Positions 26,838 through 36,581 of a stretch of DNA of 64,000 nucleotides are shown piece after piece. The notes under the pieces were generated by a model. That model was not told where the DNA came from. It saw only the letters and a list, made by a program, of their open reading frames with translations, and did no database searches. Source of the stretch: CAVQBP01 sp963740945 (lineage in GTDB: Bacteria; Bacteroidota; Ignavibacteria; Ignavibacteriales; Ignavibacteriaceae); the NCBI GenBank assembly GCA_963740945.1, contig CAVUGE010000034.1, forward strand, positions 1 through 64,000. The letters run 5' to 3'. Within the stretch, counting starts at the first letter, position 1, and each line of letters begins with the position of its first letter. A program made the translations under genes and the position numbers.

Positions 26838-29216
26838 ATGAAAAAAGTTCTACTATTATTTTTATTTCTTTTCAGCAGTTCGGTATTTTGCCAGTTCGAC
26901 TCTCCTAAAAGAGAATTAAGAGGTGTTTGGGTTGCCACTGTAACAAACATAGACTGGCCTTATACACAGGGTACAACTGCAAATGATATTCAAAATCAGA
27001 AAAACCAGCTTATTACTATTTTTAATTCTCATAAAAGTTACGGATTAAATACAATCTTCTTTCAGGTCCGCACTATATGCGATGCATTTTATAAAAGCAA
27101 ATATGAGCCCTGGTCAGGCTATTTAACAGGGACACAGGGAACTGCACCGTCTGATACAAGTTATGATCCGCTTAAATTTGCAATTTCAGAAGCTCATAAT
27201 AGAGGAATGGAACTGCATGCATGGCTGAACCCTTATAGGGCAGAATTATCCGGCGGGAGCCAGGTTTCAGCCAATCATGTAATTCAAAAACATCCCGACT
27301 GGATAATCAAATGCAGCGGAAGTGAGTACCGCTTTCTTAATCCCGGCTTGCCTGAAGTAAGAAAATATGTATTGCGTATTGTAATGGATGTGGTTGAAAG
27401 ATATGATTTAGACGGAATTCATTTTGACGATTATTTTTATCCTTATACTGATTATGGCCCTTTCAATGACGATGCAACCTTTGCAAAATATTCTAATGGG
27501 TTTACAAATAAAGCTAAATGGCGGGAGAATAATGTAAATCTGTTATTAAAAATGATAAGCGATAGTATAAATGCCGTAAAACCATGGGTAAAGTTCGGTG
27601 TGAGCCCTTCCGGTAATCCTTCGGTTAACGGAACAATATACTGCAACCCGGCAGACTGGCTTGCAGGGAATTATACTGATACCATAGGCACTCCCTTTTC
27701 AGGAGAACCGTATATTGATTATATAATGCCCCAGCTGTACTGGGAAAATTACGGCGGTTATCAGGCTAATTGGACCAGTCCTTCTTTTCTTAACGGTCGG
27801 GATTTATACATTGGACAGGCAGCTTATCGATATAACGAATTTGCATCTACTGAGCTTACATGGGAAACTGCAACCAATAGGAATACTTCAACCATTCAAG
27901 GCGGAGTTTTTTTCAGTTCAAATAGTGTAACAAACAATTTTAGCTATTGCAACGATACACTTGAATACCATTATTTTACACATCCGGCTATAACTCCTAA
28001 AATGAAATGGAAAGATAAAAATAATGATAAACCGGATGCTCCATCAAATCTTAGATTCGAAGTAAATTCAACTACGGGGAAATATGAACTCCACTGGGAT
28101 AAACCTGCCGCATCAGCGGGTGGGGATACTGCATTCTTCTATATAGTATATAGATCGGAAAATAATCCGCCGGATATAAATGATTCTACCAATATCTTCG
28201 GATTAGCCGGTTTAACGATGCTGCCTTCAAACGATTCTAAATATTCAGTTACAAAAGGTGATTATTATGGTGTAACTGCAATTGACAGATATTCAAATGA
28301 ATCGGATATGAGCAATGTTGCATCTTTAAATTTAACTTCCTTAATACCTGAAAAACCGGGATTAACTTCTCCGGCTGACAATAGTCATGACTTAAGTATG
28401 ACCGCTAAATTAAGCTGGTCGGGAGATACAAAGGCCGAAAGATATATTGCTCAGGTCTCTAATGATTCAACCTTTAATTCCGGAATAGTTTTATTAGCCG
28501 GCGAATACAGAAGTACACAAATAAATTTTAATAATATTATACCGGGACAAAATTACTACTGGAGAATTAAAGCATTTGGAGAGGTAGGTGAAAGTGACTA
28601 TTCGGGTGTATATAGTTTTAAGTCAGGGATCCCAATACCTCCTGTACTGAATACTCCTGCCCATACAGCCACGGGAGTTTCATTAACACCTGTATTTACC
28701 TGGTTTTCTACCGAAGGTGCTTCTTCTTATAGAATTCAGCTATCAACGACAGTACAGTTTTATAATAATACTTTTGTTATAGATACAACTTTGTCAGATA
28801 CGGCATTGGCAGTGGTAACACCCATAACAGCAAACAAAATTTATTATTGGCGTGTTAATGCACAGAATACATATGGTACAAGCTTCTGGTCGGATGGCTT
28901 TGGATTCAAAACAACTTCTGCTTTATATGTTTCGGATAACGAAAATTTACCGGTCGAATTTGGCCTTGAACAAAATTATCCGAATCCGTTTAATCCGGTT
29001 ACTGAAATTAAATTTGCAATTGCTAAACCGGGAATTATTACGTTAAAAATATATGACATTTTAGGCAGGGAAGCAGCTACTCTTGTTAATGAAAATTTAG
29101 GCGCTGGCAATTATCATGTTAATTTTGATGCTTCAAACCTTGCTTCAGGAACTTATATATACAGGTTAACGGCGGGTGATGTAATGATTGCTAGAAAGAT
29201 GATGGTGGTGAAGTAA
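26838..29216 (+). CDS. GHL10 family glycosidase (DigH-like), sorted
   Basis: A 792-residue exported protein: signal (~1-18), then a GHL10 (DUF187) catalytic domain (~22-400) with RELRGVWVATVTNIDWP, FFQVRTICDAFY, RGMELHAWLNPYRAE and DLDGIHFDDYFYP. Two fibronectin-III-like domains and an Ig-like region follow, then the sorting domain (NYPNPFNPVTEIKFA ... KMMVVK). The E. coli GHL10 protein DigH cleaves denuded peptidoglycan strands, so glycan-strand cleavage is the best guess. An in-frame TTG/GTG lies just upstream; the ATG gives the better signal peptide. It is the first of two tandem paralogues. Confidence 0.86.
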   Translation: MKKVLLLFLFLFSSSVFCQFDSPKRELRGVWVATVTNIDWPYTQGTTANDIQNQKNQLITIFNSHKSYGLNTIFFQVRTICDAFYKSKYEPWSGYLTGTQGTAPSDTSYDPLKFAISEAHNRGMELHAWLNPYRAELSGGSQVSANHVIQKHPDWIIKCSGSEYRFLNPGLPEVRKYVLRIVMDVVERYDLDGIHFDDYFYPYTDYGPFNDDATFAKYSNGFTNKAKWRENNVNLLLKMISDSINAVKPWVKFGVSPSGNPSVNGTIYCNPADWLAGNYTDTIGTPFSGEPYIDYIMPQLYWENYGGYQANWTSPSFLNGRDLYIGQAAYRYNEFASTELTWETATNRNTSTIQGGVFFSSNSVTNNFSYCNDTLEYHYFTHPAITPKMKWKDKNNDKPDAPSNLRFEVNSTTGKYELHWDKPAASAGGDTAFFYIVYRSENNPPDINDSTNIFGLAGLTMLPSNDSKYSVTKGDYYGVTAIDRYSNESDMSNVASLNLTSLIPEKPGLTSPADNSHDLSMTAKLSWSGDTKAERYIAQVSNDSTFNSGIVLLAGEYRSTQINFNNIIPGQNYYWRIKAFGEVGESDYSGVYSFKSGIPIPPVLNTPAHTATGVSLTPVFTWFSTEGASSYRIQLSTTVQFYNNTFVIDTTLSDTALAVVTPITANKIYYWRVNAQNTYGTSFWSDGFGFKTTSALYVSDNENLPVEFGLEQNYPNPFNPVTEIKFAIAKPGIITLKIYDILGREAATLVNENLGAGNYHVNFDASNLASGTYIYRLTAGDVMIARKMMVVK

Positions 29217-29220
29217 GAAA

Positions 29221-29274
29221 AGCAAGAGCAAGTTCAAGAGCAAGTTCAAGAGCAAGTTCAAGAGCAAGATCAAG
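29221..29274. repeat. hexamer array (CAAGAG / CAAGTT)
   Basis: Nine six-base units, alternating AGCAAG and TTCAAG, immediately follow the first GHL10 gene. This is the same motif and strand as at 5585-5694 and 31898-31968. Confidence 0.9.
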
Positions 29275-29378
29275 TGTTAAAAATTGTTTTATTGCAAATT
29301 GTTAAATTGTTGGGGCATAGCGATAGAGCAATATAACAATAGAGTTTAATAGTTCTGACTTGCTGGTTTTAGGAATAT

Positions 29379-29441
29379 CGAGTAAGATTACGATTACGAG
29401 CAAGATTACGATTACGAGCAAGAGTAAGAGTAAGAGTACGA
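29379..29441. repeat. hexamer array (ATTACG / AGCAAG / AGTAAG)
   Basis: About ten six-base units of a related but different set fill much of the remaining gap between the two GHL10 genes. Apart from these arrays the 301-base gap is AT-rich with no gene. Confidence 0.85.
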
Positions 29442-29517
29442 ATTAAAAGCATTTATGGATTGGTTTATAATAATATCAAATGTAAAGTAAATTGATTTTT
29501 TTGTTAAACATAAAGGG

Positions 29518-31893
29518 ATGATTAGAATTTTTATTAGATTATTTCTTCCGGTTTTAATATTTCAAATATTAATTAATGCACAATCAAATCATCCCAAAAG
29601 AGAATTTAGGGGTGCATGGATTGCAACCGTACTTAATCTTGATTGGCCTTCTTCCCCCATTCTCACTACAGATCAACAAAAGCAGCAATTTATAGATATA
29701 TTAGACGGCTTAAAAGCAGCAGGAATTAATGCTGTTGTTTTTCAGGTAAGGTCGGAATGCGATGCGATGTATTTATCTAAAATTGAACCATGGTCATATT
29801 GGTTAACCGGACAGCAGGGGAAAGCTCCCAATCCATTTTATGATCCTCTTGAATTTGCAGTTGAAGAAGCTCATCAAAGAGGGATGGAGATACATGCCTG
29901 GTTCAATCCATATCAGGCAGATAGAAATACTGCTGATTATCATGTAGCTCCTAATCACATTACTGTCCTACATCCTGATTGGCTGCTTAAATTCGGTACC
30001 CGTGTTATACTTGATCCCGGCTTACCAATGGTTAGAGATTATGTAACATCGGTCATTATGGATGTCGTTAAAAGATATGATATTGATGGTGTTCATTTTG
30101 ATGATTTTTTCTATCCTTATGAGGGCATAACAAACGAGGATGATGCAACCTTTGCACATTACAGCAGAGGTTTTACAAATAGAGGTAACTGGCGGCGTGA
30201 TAACGTCAATATTTTTATCAAGGAAGTTCACGATAGTATTCAAGCTGTTAAACCATTTATAAAATTCGGAATTTCTCCATTCGGAATCTGGAAAAACGGT
30301 GTTCCGCCCGGCATAACAGGCCTCGATGCATACAGTGAAATATATTCTGACCCTATAGCATGGCTACATCAAGGCACTATAGATTACCTGGCTCCGCAGC
30401 TATACTGGAAATTCGGAGGAGGACAGGACTATGGAAAACTCTTACCCTGGTGGGGAGATTCAGCCGCTGCCTATAACAGACATCTTTATCCTGGTTTAGC
30501 TCCATATCATCTGGGTGATACACAAAATTGGCCTTCAATAGAGCTTCCTAATCAGGTTAGAGCAAATAGAAATAATCCTCATGTTCAGGGAAGTATATTT
30601 TTTAGAACAATGGCAGGGCTGCTGGATAATGAAAAAGGATTTACCGATTCATTAAAATATAATCTTTTCAAATATCCTGCTCTGCTCCCTGTGATGGACT
30701 GGAAAGATTCTGTTAAACCAAATCCCCCATTAAACCTGGTATTCGGAAGAAGCGGTTCTTCCGGTATTTCCAAACTAAAATGGGATTTACCCGCCGCCGC
30801 AATTGACGGTGATACAGCCAGCAGGTATGTTGTTTATCACTTTAATAATTCTATGCCTCAACAAAACGATTATGAAAATGCAGAAAATATTTTATCTATT
30901 GAAGGAAAAAGGGAAAGTTCTCCTTCCTCATCAGGCCTTGCATCTCCTTACTATTTTTCTGTCACGTCATTAGACAGAAATTATAATGAAAGTCTTCCGG
31001 GTAATATTGTGGAAATTACTAAGCCTTCAAATCCTCTATTGTCAGTGCCCTTCAATTATCAGATGAATATTAGGGATACTGTCCGGATTAAATGGTTCTA
31101 TGCTGATCAAGCTTCTGCTTATCAGCTTCAGATTGGAACAGATTCAACTTTTAACTCAAATATCTTATTTAATATAAACAGTTTAACCGATACTACATTG
31201 TTAATAGCAGGAATATCAGGGCAGACTAAATATTATTGGAGAGTTAAAGCATTAAATATAGCAGGAGAAAGCAGCTTCTCTCCGGTTTATAATTTTACTA
31301 CCGGTTTCCCGGAAAAACTTCTTTTATTAGAACCGACCCATGCTTCCTTAAATGTTTCTCTTAACCCGGTTTTGAAATGGACCGTTTCATTAGCTGCAGA
31401 TAATTACAGGTTGCAGTTGTCAAAAAGCCTAACTTTTAATGCTCAGACGATTATCTTAGATACTTCAGGGATTACAGATACTTCATTTTACCTGGAAAAT
31501 CTGAATCCGTTAACAAATTATTTTTGGCGTGTCGCCGGAATAAATGAATATGGTTCAAGCTTATGGTCAACTCCGTTTGGCTTTAAGACTATGGAAGTAC
31601 TGGGAGTTCATGATAATAATGAAATACCTGCTGATTATTCTTTATCGCAAAATTTTCCCAATCCATTTAATCCGTCAACAAATATAGACTTTAGTTTACC
31701 TCATTCAGGCTTTATTTCACTGAAGGTTTACAACCTTTTAGGTCAGAAAGTCAAAACCCTTATTAACGGATATAGAGATAAAGGATATTATCAAGTTACC
31801 TTTGATGCTTCAGAATTAGCGTCCGGTGTTTATATTTACAGGCTGGTAGCAGAAAATTATTCTTTTTCTAGAAAAATGGTGATTCTGAAATAA
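29518..31893 (+). CDS. second GHL10 family glycosidase, sorted
   Basis: A 791-residue paralogue of the preceding gene with the same order of parts: signal (~1-21), GHL10 domain (REFRGAWIATVLNLDWP, VFQVRSECDAMYLSK, RGMEIHAWFNPYQAD, DIDGVHFDDFFYP), Ig/Fn3-like domains, and a sorting tail (NFPNPFNPSTNIDFS ... KMVILK). The central substrate-loop region differs from the first copy (ISPFGIWKNGVPPG here versus VSPSGNPSVNG), so the two may not cut the same glycan. Hexamer arrays flank it on both sides. Confidence 0.86.
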   Translation: MIRIFIRLFLPVLIFQILINAQSNHPKREFRGAWIATVLNLDWPSSPILTTDQQKQQFIDILDGLKAAGINAVVFQVRSECDAMYLSKIEPWSYWLTGQQGKAPNPFYDPLEFAVEEAHQRGMEIHAWFNPYQADRNTADYHVAPNHITVLHPDWLLKFGTRVILDPGLPMVRDYVTSVIMDVVKRYDIDGVHFDDFFYPYEGITNEDDATFAHYSRGFTNRGNWRRDNVNIFIKEVHDSIQAVKPFIKFGISPFGIWKNGVPPGITGLDAYSEIYSDPIAWLHQGTIDYLAPQLYWKFGGGQDYGKLLPWWGDSAAAYNRHLYPGLAPYHLGDTQNWPSIELPNQVRANRNNPHVQGSIFFRTMAGLLDNEKGFTDSLKYNLFKYPALLPVMDWKDSVKPNPPLNLVFGRSGSSGISKLKWDLPAAAIDGDTASRYVVYHFNNSMPQQNDYENAENILSIEGKRESSPSSSGLASPYYFSVTSLDRNYNESLPGNIVEITKPSNPLLSVPFNYQMNIRDTVRIKWFYADQASAYQLQIGTDSTFNSNILFNINSLTDTTLLIAGISGQTKYYWRVKALNIAGESSFSPVYNFTTGFPEKLLLLEPTHASLNVSLNPVLKWTVSLAADNYRLQLSKSLTFNAQTIILDTSGITDTSFYLENLNPLTNYFWRVAGINEYGSSLWSTPFGFKTMEVLGVHDNNEIPADYSLSQNFPNPFNPSTNIDFSLPHSGFISLKVYNLLGQKVKTLINGYRDKGYYQVTFDASELASGVYIYRLVAENYSFSRKMVILK

Positions 31894-31897
31894 AATA

Positions 31898-31968
31898 CAA
31901 GAGCAAGTTCAAGTTCAAGAGCAAGAGCAAGTTCAAGAGCAAGAGCAAGAGCAAGAGCAAGTTCAAGG
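31898..31968. repeat. hexamer array (CAAGAG / CAAGTT)
   Basis: Twelve CAAGAG/CAAGTT units fill the gap between the second GHL10 gene and the next lipoprotein gene, ending seven bases before its ATG. It therefore makes up that gene's leader. Confidence 0.9.
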
Positions 31969-31974
31969 GAAAAA

Positions 31975-34947
31975 ATGATGAAATATTTACATACTTTTTT
32001 TTATTTATCTTTTTTATTTGTTTTAATTTCGGGGTGTGCTTCGGTAAGCAGGGTGTCGGTAGACAATAAGTCTGCAGAGTTCAAACAGGAATTTCATAAA
32101 AGTTATTCGGAACTTCAAATTCCTCCCACTGCCAAAATAGATACAATTATAATCGATAAAGACCTTAAAAAAATTGATATATATTTCAATAGGAATTTGT
32201 CGTATATACCATTTAGGAAGAATAGCGTTGAGGAAATATATTCAGCAGTAAAGAGTTTTTATGGAAATGATTTTTCTGATTTCTCTTTTTCAATTCATAC
32301 ATTACATAAAACTATCGAAGAGCTTATCCCGAATTTTTACAGGGATAAATCCGGGTATGATAAAAGCAGGTTGCCGGTAAATACACAACGTCCAGAACCA
32401 GTTATAAAAAATATCAGCAGACCATACCAGGCAGTAAACGGACTAATTGATAGAAACATTTTAGTTTGGCCGAGCCACGGCTGGTATTATAATAACAGAA
32501 GGCATAGATGGATGTGGCAGCGTGCCCGTTTATATCAGACGGTTGAAGATCTGGGACCTTATTCATATGTAATCCCGTATTTAATGCCCATGCTTGAAAA
32601 TGCAGGGGCAAATGTTTTTATACCGAGAGAAAGAGATTTGCAGACTAATGAAGTAATAGTTGATGATATATCGGGAAATTATACCGAAGGAGATGAAAAT
32701 GATTCTGCCTCCTGGTTTGATGGAGAAGGAGAGGGGTTCGGTATTGGGAATCCCCCTTATAAATCGGGTGTTAATCCCTTTAAATTGGGTAAATATAGAA
32801 TTACTTATTCGGGAGTTAAACAAAGTACTGAAGCTGCCTGGATCCCGGATATACCTGAGACGGGAGATTATGCAGTATATATTTCATATGTGTCCTCTGA
32901 AAACAGTGTGGATGATGCACATTATACTGTAAATTATCTTGGCGGTTCAACAAAGTTTCTGGTTAATCAGCAGATTGGAGGGGGTACATGGCTTTATCTC
33001 GGGGAGTTTAAGTTTAAAAAAGGAAAGAGCGGGGAAACCGGCAGCGTTATTCTTACAAACGAAAGCAGGGTGTCCGGGAAAATTGTATCTGCAGATGCTG
33101 TAAGATTCGGCGGCGGAATGGGAGTAATTGAAAGAGGAGGTGGCACAAGCAGCCGTCCGAAATTTGCCGAAGGTTCCAGGTATTGGCTTCAGTTTGCAGG
33201 CATACCCGATACACTCGTTTATAACCTAAATCATGACACATTGGATTATAATGATGATTATCAGAACCGGGCGGAATATGGAAATTATTTATATGGTGCA
33301 CCATATGGTCCAAGTAAAGATAGAAATGTTAAAGGTCTCGGGATTCCGATTGATCTCTCACTTGCATTTCATACAGATGCCGGTATGACCAGGCATGATA
33401 CTACAGTCGGCACTTTATCAATTTACAGCATACCTTCAATTGATAACAATAATAAATTTCCTGACAGCGTCTCAAGATTTGCTAGCAGAGATCTTGCAGA
33501 TATTGTACAGACCCAAATCTGTGATGACATAAGAGCCAAATATGATCCCATCTGGAATAGAAGGTGGCTGTGGGATGCAAAATACAGCGAAGCTATGCGC
33601 CCAAATGTTCCTTCACTTCTTCTTGAACTCCTTTCACATGAGAATTTTCTCGATACAAAATTTAATCTTGATCCGCGCTTTAGGTTTGATGTTTCAAGGG
33701 CAATATATAAAGGTATGCTGAAATTTCTCTCGACTCAATATGGATTTAATTATGTTGTTCAGCCATTGCCTGTAACCCATTTCTCTACTGAATTCAATGA
33801 ATCAGGGGGATTTATTTTAAGATGGAAACCTGAAACGGATCCTCTCGAGCCTTCAGCCGTCCCGGATAAATATGTAGTATACAAAAGGATTGGTGATGGT
33901 GATTTTGATAATGGAATAATTGTTAACGATACAATGTATGAGGATAAAGATATTATTGCTGGTAAAATTTATAGCTATAAAGTAGCCGCTGTCAATAATG
34001 GAGGAGAGAGCTTTCCATCAGAAATTTTATCAGTTTGTAGAATGGATAATGGTAAAGAACCTGTTTTAATAATCAATGGGTTTGATAGAATTTGTGCACC
34101 GGCATCGGTAAAAACCGATTCATTTTCCGGATACTTAAATAATGTTGATGCGGGAGTTTTTGATAAATATGAAATGAGCTATGTAGGGGCACAGTATGAT
34201 TTTGATCCTGATTCAAAGTGGATTACAGATGATAATCCGGGTCATGGTGCGAGCCATTCGGATTATGAAGCTAAAATTGTTGCGGGAAATACTTTTGATT
34301 ACCCTTACCTGCATGGTAAATCCATAAAAGCAAACGGATGTTCTTTTGTATCATGCAGCAACGAAGCAATTTGGGATAAACTTGTTGACATATCAAAATA
34401 CAAACTCATTGATTTGATTTTAGGGGAAGAAAAGACCACCCATTGGGAAAAACCGGTTGAGGATTCGATTCATGGAGTACTATATAAAACCTTTCCACAG
34501 AAGTTCCAAAATGTAATTAATAAATATTTAAATTCAGGGGGTAATATATTTATATCCGGTGCATATGTAGGTACGGACTTATTTTCAAAATCTGATTCTT
34601 TAGACATCGGATTCGCTGAGAATATATTGAAGTATAAATGGTCAAACGGGTATGCTGATAGATTAGGTAAAGTATTTTCAATTCCTTCAACTTTTAGTAA
34701 AGACAGTATATTTATTAAATACAATACGGTGTTAAACGATAGTATATATGCAGTTGAAGCGCCTGATGCTCTGTATCCTGCAGACGGTGGTGAAACTATA
34801 CTCAGATACTCTGAAAATCATTTTGGTGCGGGTGTTGCTTATAAGCAAAACTATGGTGTTGTTGTGATAGGTTTTCCGTTCGAAACAATACTCGGGGAAA
34901 AGAGCAGGGATGAGGTGATGAAATTGGTTTTGGATTATATGAAATGA
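31975..34947 (+). CDS. lipoprotein with amidase-like and golvesin-type domains
   Basis: A 990-residue lipoprotein (LISGCAS, Cys21). Residues ~155-220 begin an amidase-like region (NILVWPSHGWYYNN, YVIPYLMPMLENAGANVFIPRE), interrupted by a golvesin/Xly-type sugar-binding domain (~265-385, AAWIPDIPETGDYAVYISY). The amidase part resumes with SLAFHTDAGM and LLLELLSHENFLD, which look like the second zinc His and the catalytic Glu of Amidase_3. A Fn3-like domain and an unassigned C-terminal region (~680-990) follow. Bacteroidota homologues are often mislabelled xanthan lyase. Next to two GHL10 genes and near an epimerase gene, a peptidoglycan amidase is the likeliest role. Confidence 0.7.
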   Translation: MMKYLHTFFYLSFLFVLISGCASVSRVSVDNKSAEFKQEFHKSYSELQIPPTAKIDTIIIDKDLKKIDIYFNRNLSYIPFRKNSVEEIYSAVKSFYGNDFSDFSFSIHTLHKTIEELIPNFYRDKSGYDKSRLPVNTQRPEPVIKNISRPYQAVNGLIDRNILVWPSHGWYYNNRRHRWMWQRARLYQTVEDLGPYSYVIPYLMPMLENAGANVFIPRERDLQTNEVIVDDISGNYTEGDENDSASWFDGEGEGFGIGNPPYKSGVNPFKLGKYRITYSGVKQSTEAAWIPDIPETGDYAVYISYVSSENSVDDAHYTVNYLGGSTKFLVNQQIGGGTWLYLGEFKFKKGKSGETGSVILTNESRVSGKIVSADAVRFGGGMGVIERGGGTSSRPKFAEGSRYWLQFAGIPDTLVYNLNHDTLDYNDDYQNRAEYGNYLYGAPYGPSKDRNVKGLGIPIDLSLAFHTDAGMTRHDTTVGTLSIYSIPSIDNNNKFPDSVSRFASRDLADIVQTQICDDIRAKYDPIWNRRWLWDAKYSEAMRPNVPSLLLELLSHENFLDTKFNLDPRFRFDVSRAIYKGMLKFLSTQYGFNYVVQPLPVTHFSTEFNESGGFILRWKPETDPLEPSAVPDKYVVYKRIGDGDFDNGIIVNDTMYEDKDIIAGKIYSYKVAAVNNGGESFPSEILSVCRMDNGKEPVLIINGFDRICAPASVKTDSFSGYLNNVDAGVFDKYEMSYVGAQYDFDPDSKWITDDNPGHGASHSDYEAKIVAGNTFDYPYLHGKSIKANGCSFVSCSNEAIWDKLVDISKYKLIDLILGEEKTTHWEKPVEDSIHGVLYKTFPQKFQNVINKYLNSGGNIFISGAYVGTDLFSKSDSLDIGFAENILKYKWSNGYADRLGKVFSIPSTFSKDSIFIKYNTVLNDSIYAVEAPDALYPADGGETILRYSENHFGAGVAYKQNYGVVVIGFPFETILGEKSRDEVMKLVLDYMK

Positions 34948-34984
34948 GGTATTTTGCACTGCAATGATGTTATTACTTCATTTT

Positions 34985-35004
34985 CCAACGGTTAAAACCG
35001 TTGG
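34985..35004. terminator. hairpin between convergent genes
   Basis: CCAACGGTT / AACCGTTGG arms with a two-base loop, 37 bases after the lipoprotein stop. A second hairpin (35061-35081, CACCGGACT / AGTCCGGTG) lies before the epimerase stop. A relative of the latter is at 58317-58332, so these may be dispersed palindromes. Confidence 0.5.
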
Positions 35005-35060
35005 CTGATAATCACACAAGCTCAAAAGTCCGATGTTATGTTTATGTGGTCCTTATCAAT

Positions 35061-35081
35061 CACCGGACTGGAAGTCCGGTG
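35061..35081. repeat. CACCGGACT palindrome
   Basis: Nine-base arms with a three-base loop GGA. It may serve as terminator for the minus-strand epimerase gene. A truncated copy is found at 58317-58332. Confidence 0.5.
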
Positions 35082-35099
35082 TTAGCCTTTGCACTAATT

Positions 35100-36107
35100 T
35101 TACACTAATCCTATCCCGGGTTTATCATTTAGGACAAGTTTGCCGTCTATAACTTTTGTTCCTTCATACGGGTCATTTTTTATGAGTAAGTTTCCATCGA
35201 GGTCTGCCCAGTCAACCATGGGGGATAGTTGGGAAGCAGCGGAGATTCCGCATGAGGTTTCAGTCATGCATCCTATCATAACTTTCATTCCTAAAGAACG
35301 CGCGAGTAAAAGCATTTTATGTGCCTCCCGCAAACCGGTACATTTCATCAGTTTTATGTTTATACCGCTAAAAACTCCATATGCTTTAATAACGTCCGGA
35401 ATTCTTTGAACAGACTCATCTCCGATTATTGGTAAGGGACTATGTTCCGTAAGCCATGCAATATCATCTATTTGATTTTTCGGCATAGGCTGTTCAATAA
35501 ATTCTATATTTTTTTCATTAAGCCAGTTAATCATATCAAGAGCAAAATGTTTGTCTCGCCAACCCTGGTTTGCATCAATAGTAAGAGGTTTATCTGTAAG
35601 TGAAAGGATGGTTTCTATCATTCCTTTATCATTTTCTCCACCAAGCTTTATTTTTAATATTTTATAGATTTCAGCTTCTTTCACTTTTTGTTTTATAACC
35701 TCAGTAGTATCTATACCTATAGTAAAAGAAGTGTACGGAGCTTTTTCCTTATCAAATCCCCAGATTGAATACCATGGTTTATTAATCAGTTTACCAATAA
35801 GGTCATGAAGCGCAATATCAATTGATGCTTTGGCAGCAGTATTCTTTTCGGCAACGGAATCAACATAGATTAAAATGTTTTCAAGGTCAAACGGATCGTT
35901 GAATTGATTAAGGTTAACTTTAGACAGAAATGAAGAGGCGGTTTCATGGGATTCTCCAAGATATGGAGGCATTGAGGCTTCACCGTATCCAATTATCCCT
36001 TCATGTTCAATTTGCGTAAGCATTACCGGAGTTGTTGTACGTGAATTTATGGCAATTGTAAAAACATGTTTAAGTTGAAGCGTATAGGGTTTAAAAGTTA
36101 ATTTCAT
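35100..36107 (-). CDS. dipeptide epimerase (L-Ala-D/L-Glu type), enolase superfamily
   Basis: A 335-residue cytoplasmic enzyme. The catalytic KxK is K152-I-K154, metal ligands are D178 (IDANQGW), E205 (IEQPMP) and D230 (GDES), the second-face lysine is K252 in NIKLMKCTG, and CMTETSCG and DLDG close the barrel. This set is that of the L-Ala-D/L-Glu epimerases (YkfB/YcjG), which convert the murein dipeptide L-Ala-D-Glu into a form that can be degraded. It complements the NlpC/P60 peptidase and AmpG-like permease in this window. It is transcribed alone; the leader shows no clear regulatory site. Confidence 0.88.
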   Translation of the reverse strand: MKLTFKPYTLQLKHVFTIAINSRTTTPVMLTQIEHEGIIGYGEASMPPYLGESHETASSFLSKVNLNQFNDPFDLENILIYVDSVAEKNTAAKASIDIALHDLIGKLINKPWYSIWGFDKEKAPYTSFTIGIDTTEVIKQKVKEAEIYKILKIKLGGENDKGMIETILSLTDKPLTIDANQGWRDKHFALDMINWLNEKNIEFIEQPMPKNQIDDIAWLTEHSPLPIIGDESVQRIPDVIKAYGVFSGINIKLMKCTGLREAHKMLLLARSLGMKVMIGCMTETSCGISAASQLSPMVDWADLDGNLLIKNDPYEGTKVIDGKLVLNDKPGIGLV

Positions 36108-36581
36108 TTTCCGCTAAATAAATTTTATTAAAAAATAATTGAGTTATATCCGTAAAATAATACAGAATCAGATATCATTTATACTATTTTGAAAAATATT
36201 CATAAAATGCCGGTCATTTTAGAGTAAGACCCACTTTCAGATATCTTACCTAAGGTTATTAAATTAAATGCTAGTAATCGCTTAAATTAAAAACTGTCTA
36301 CCTTCAGTAGATAAATTAAAACAGTAAAATATCAAGCTTTTGGTTTACATTGACCCCCGGGATTAATCCCGGGGTTAATAAAAAAAGATGAATATTTATA
36401 ACAATTTCGGCGGTTTATCCAAAAGAGGGGGCTTTATGCTTATTTATATAACTTCATATTTATACTGTTTTTTCAATTAAAATAACTTATGAATTTAAGA
36501 AATAATTATTGCATAAACAGAAAATAAAGCTTAATTTGTAAATGTTATTTTTCAATAACCACTCACATAATCGGAGGAGCT
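36108..36581. other. gene-free stretch between divergent genes
   Basis: AT-rich DNA with a CCCCGGGA / TCCCGGGG hairpin at 36353-36374 and a possible TAATTTG box at 36532-36538, 44 bases before the next start codon. No open frame or RNA gene is recognised. Confidence 0.6.

Noticed and set aside
32581..35409. Several 60-90-codon frames opposite or inside the large lipoprotein and epimerase genes
   Set aside because: They are out-of-frame shadows of well-supported genes with no motifs of their own.
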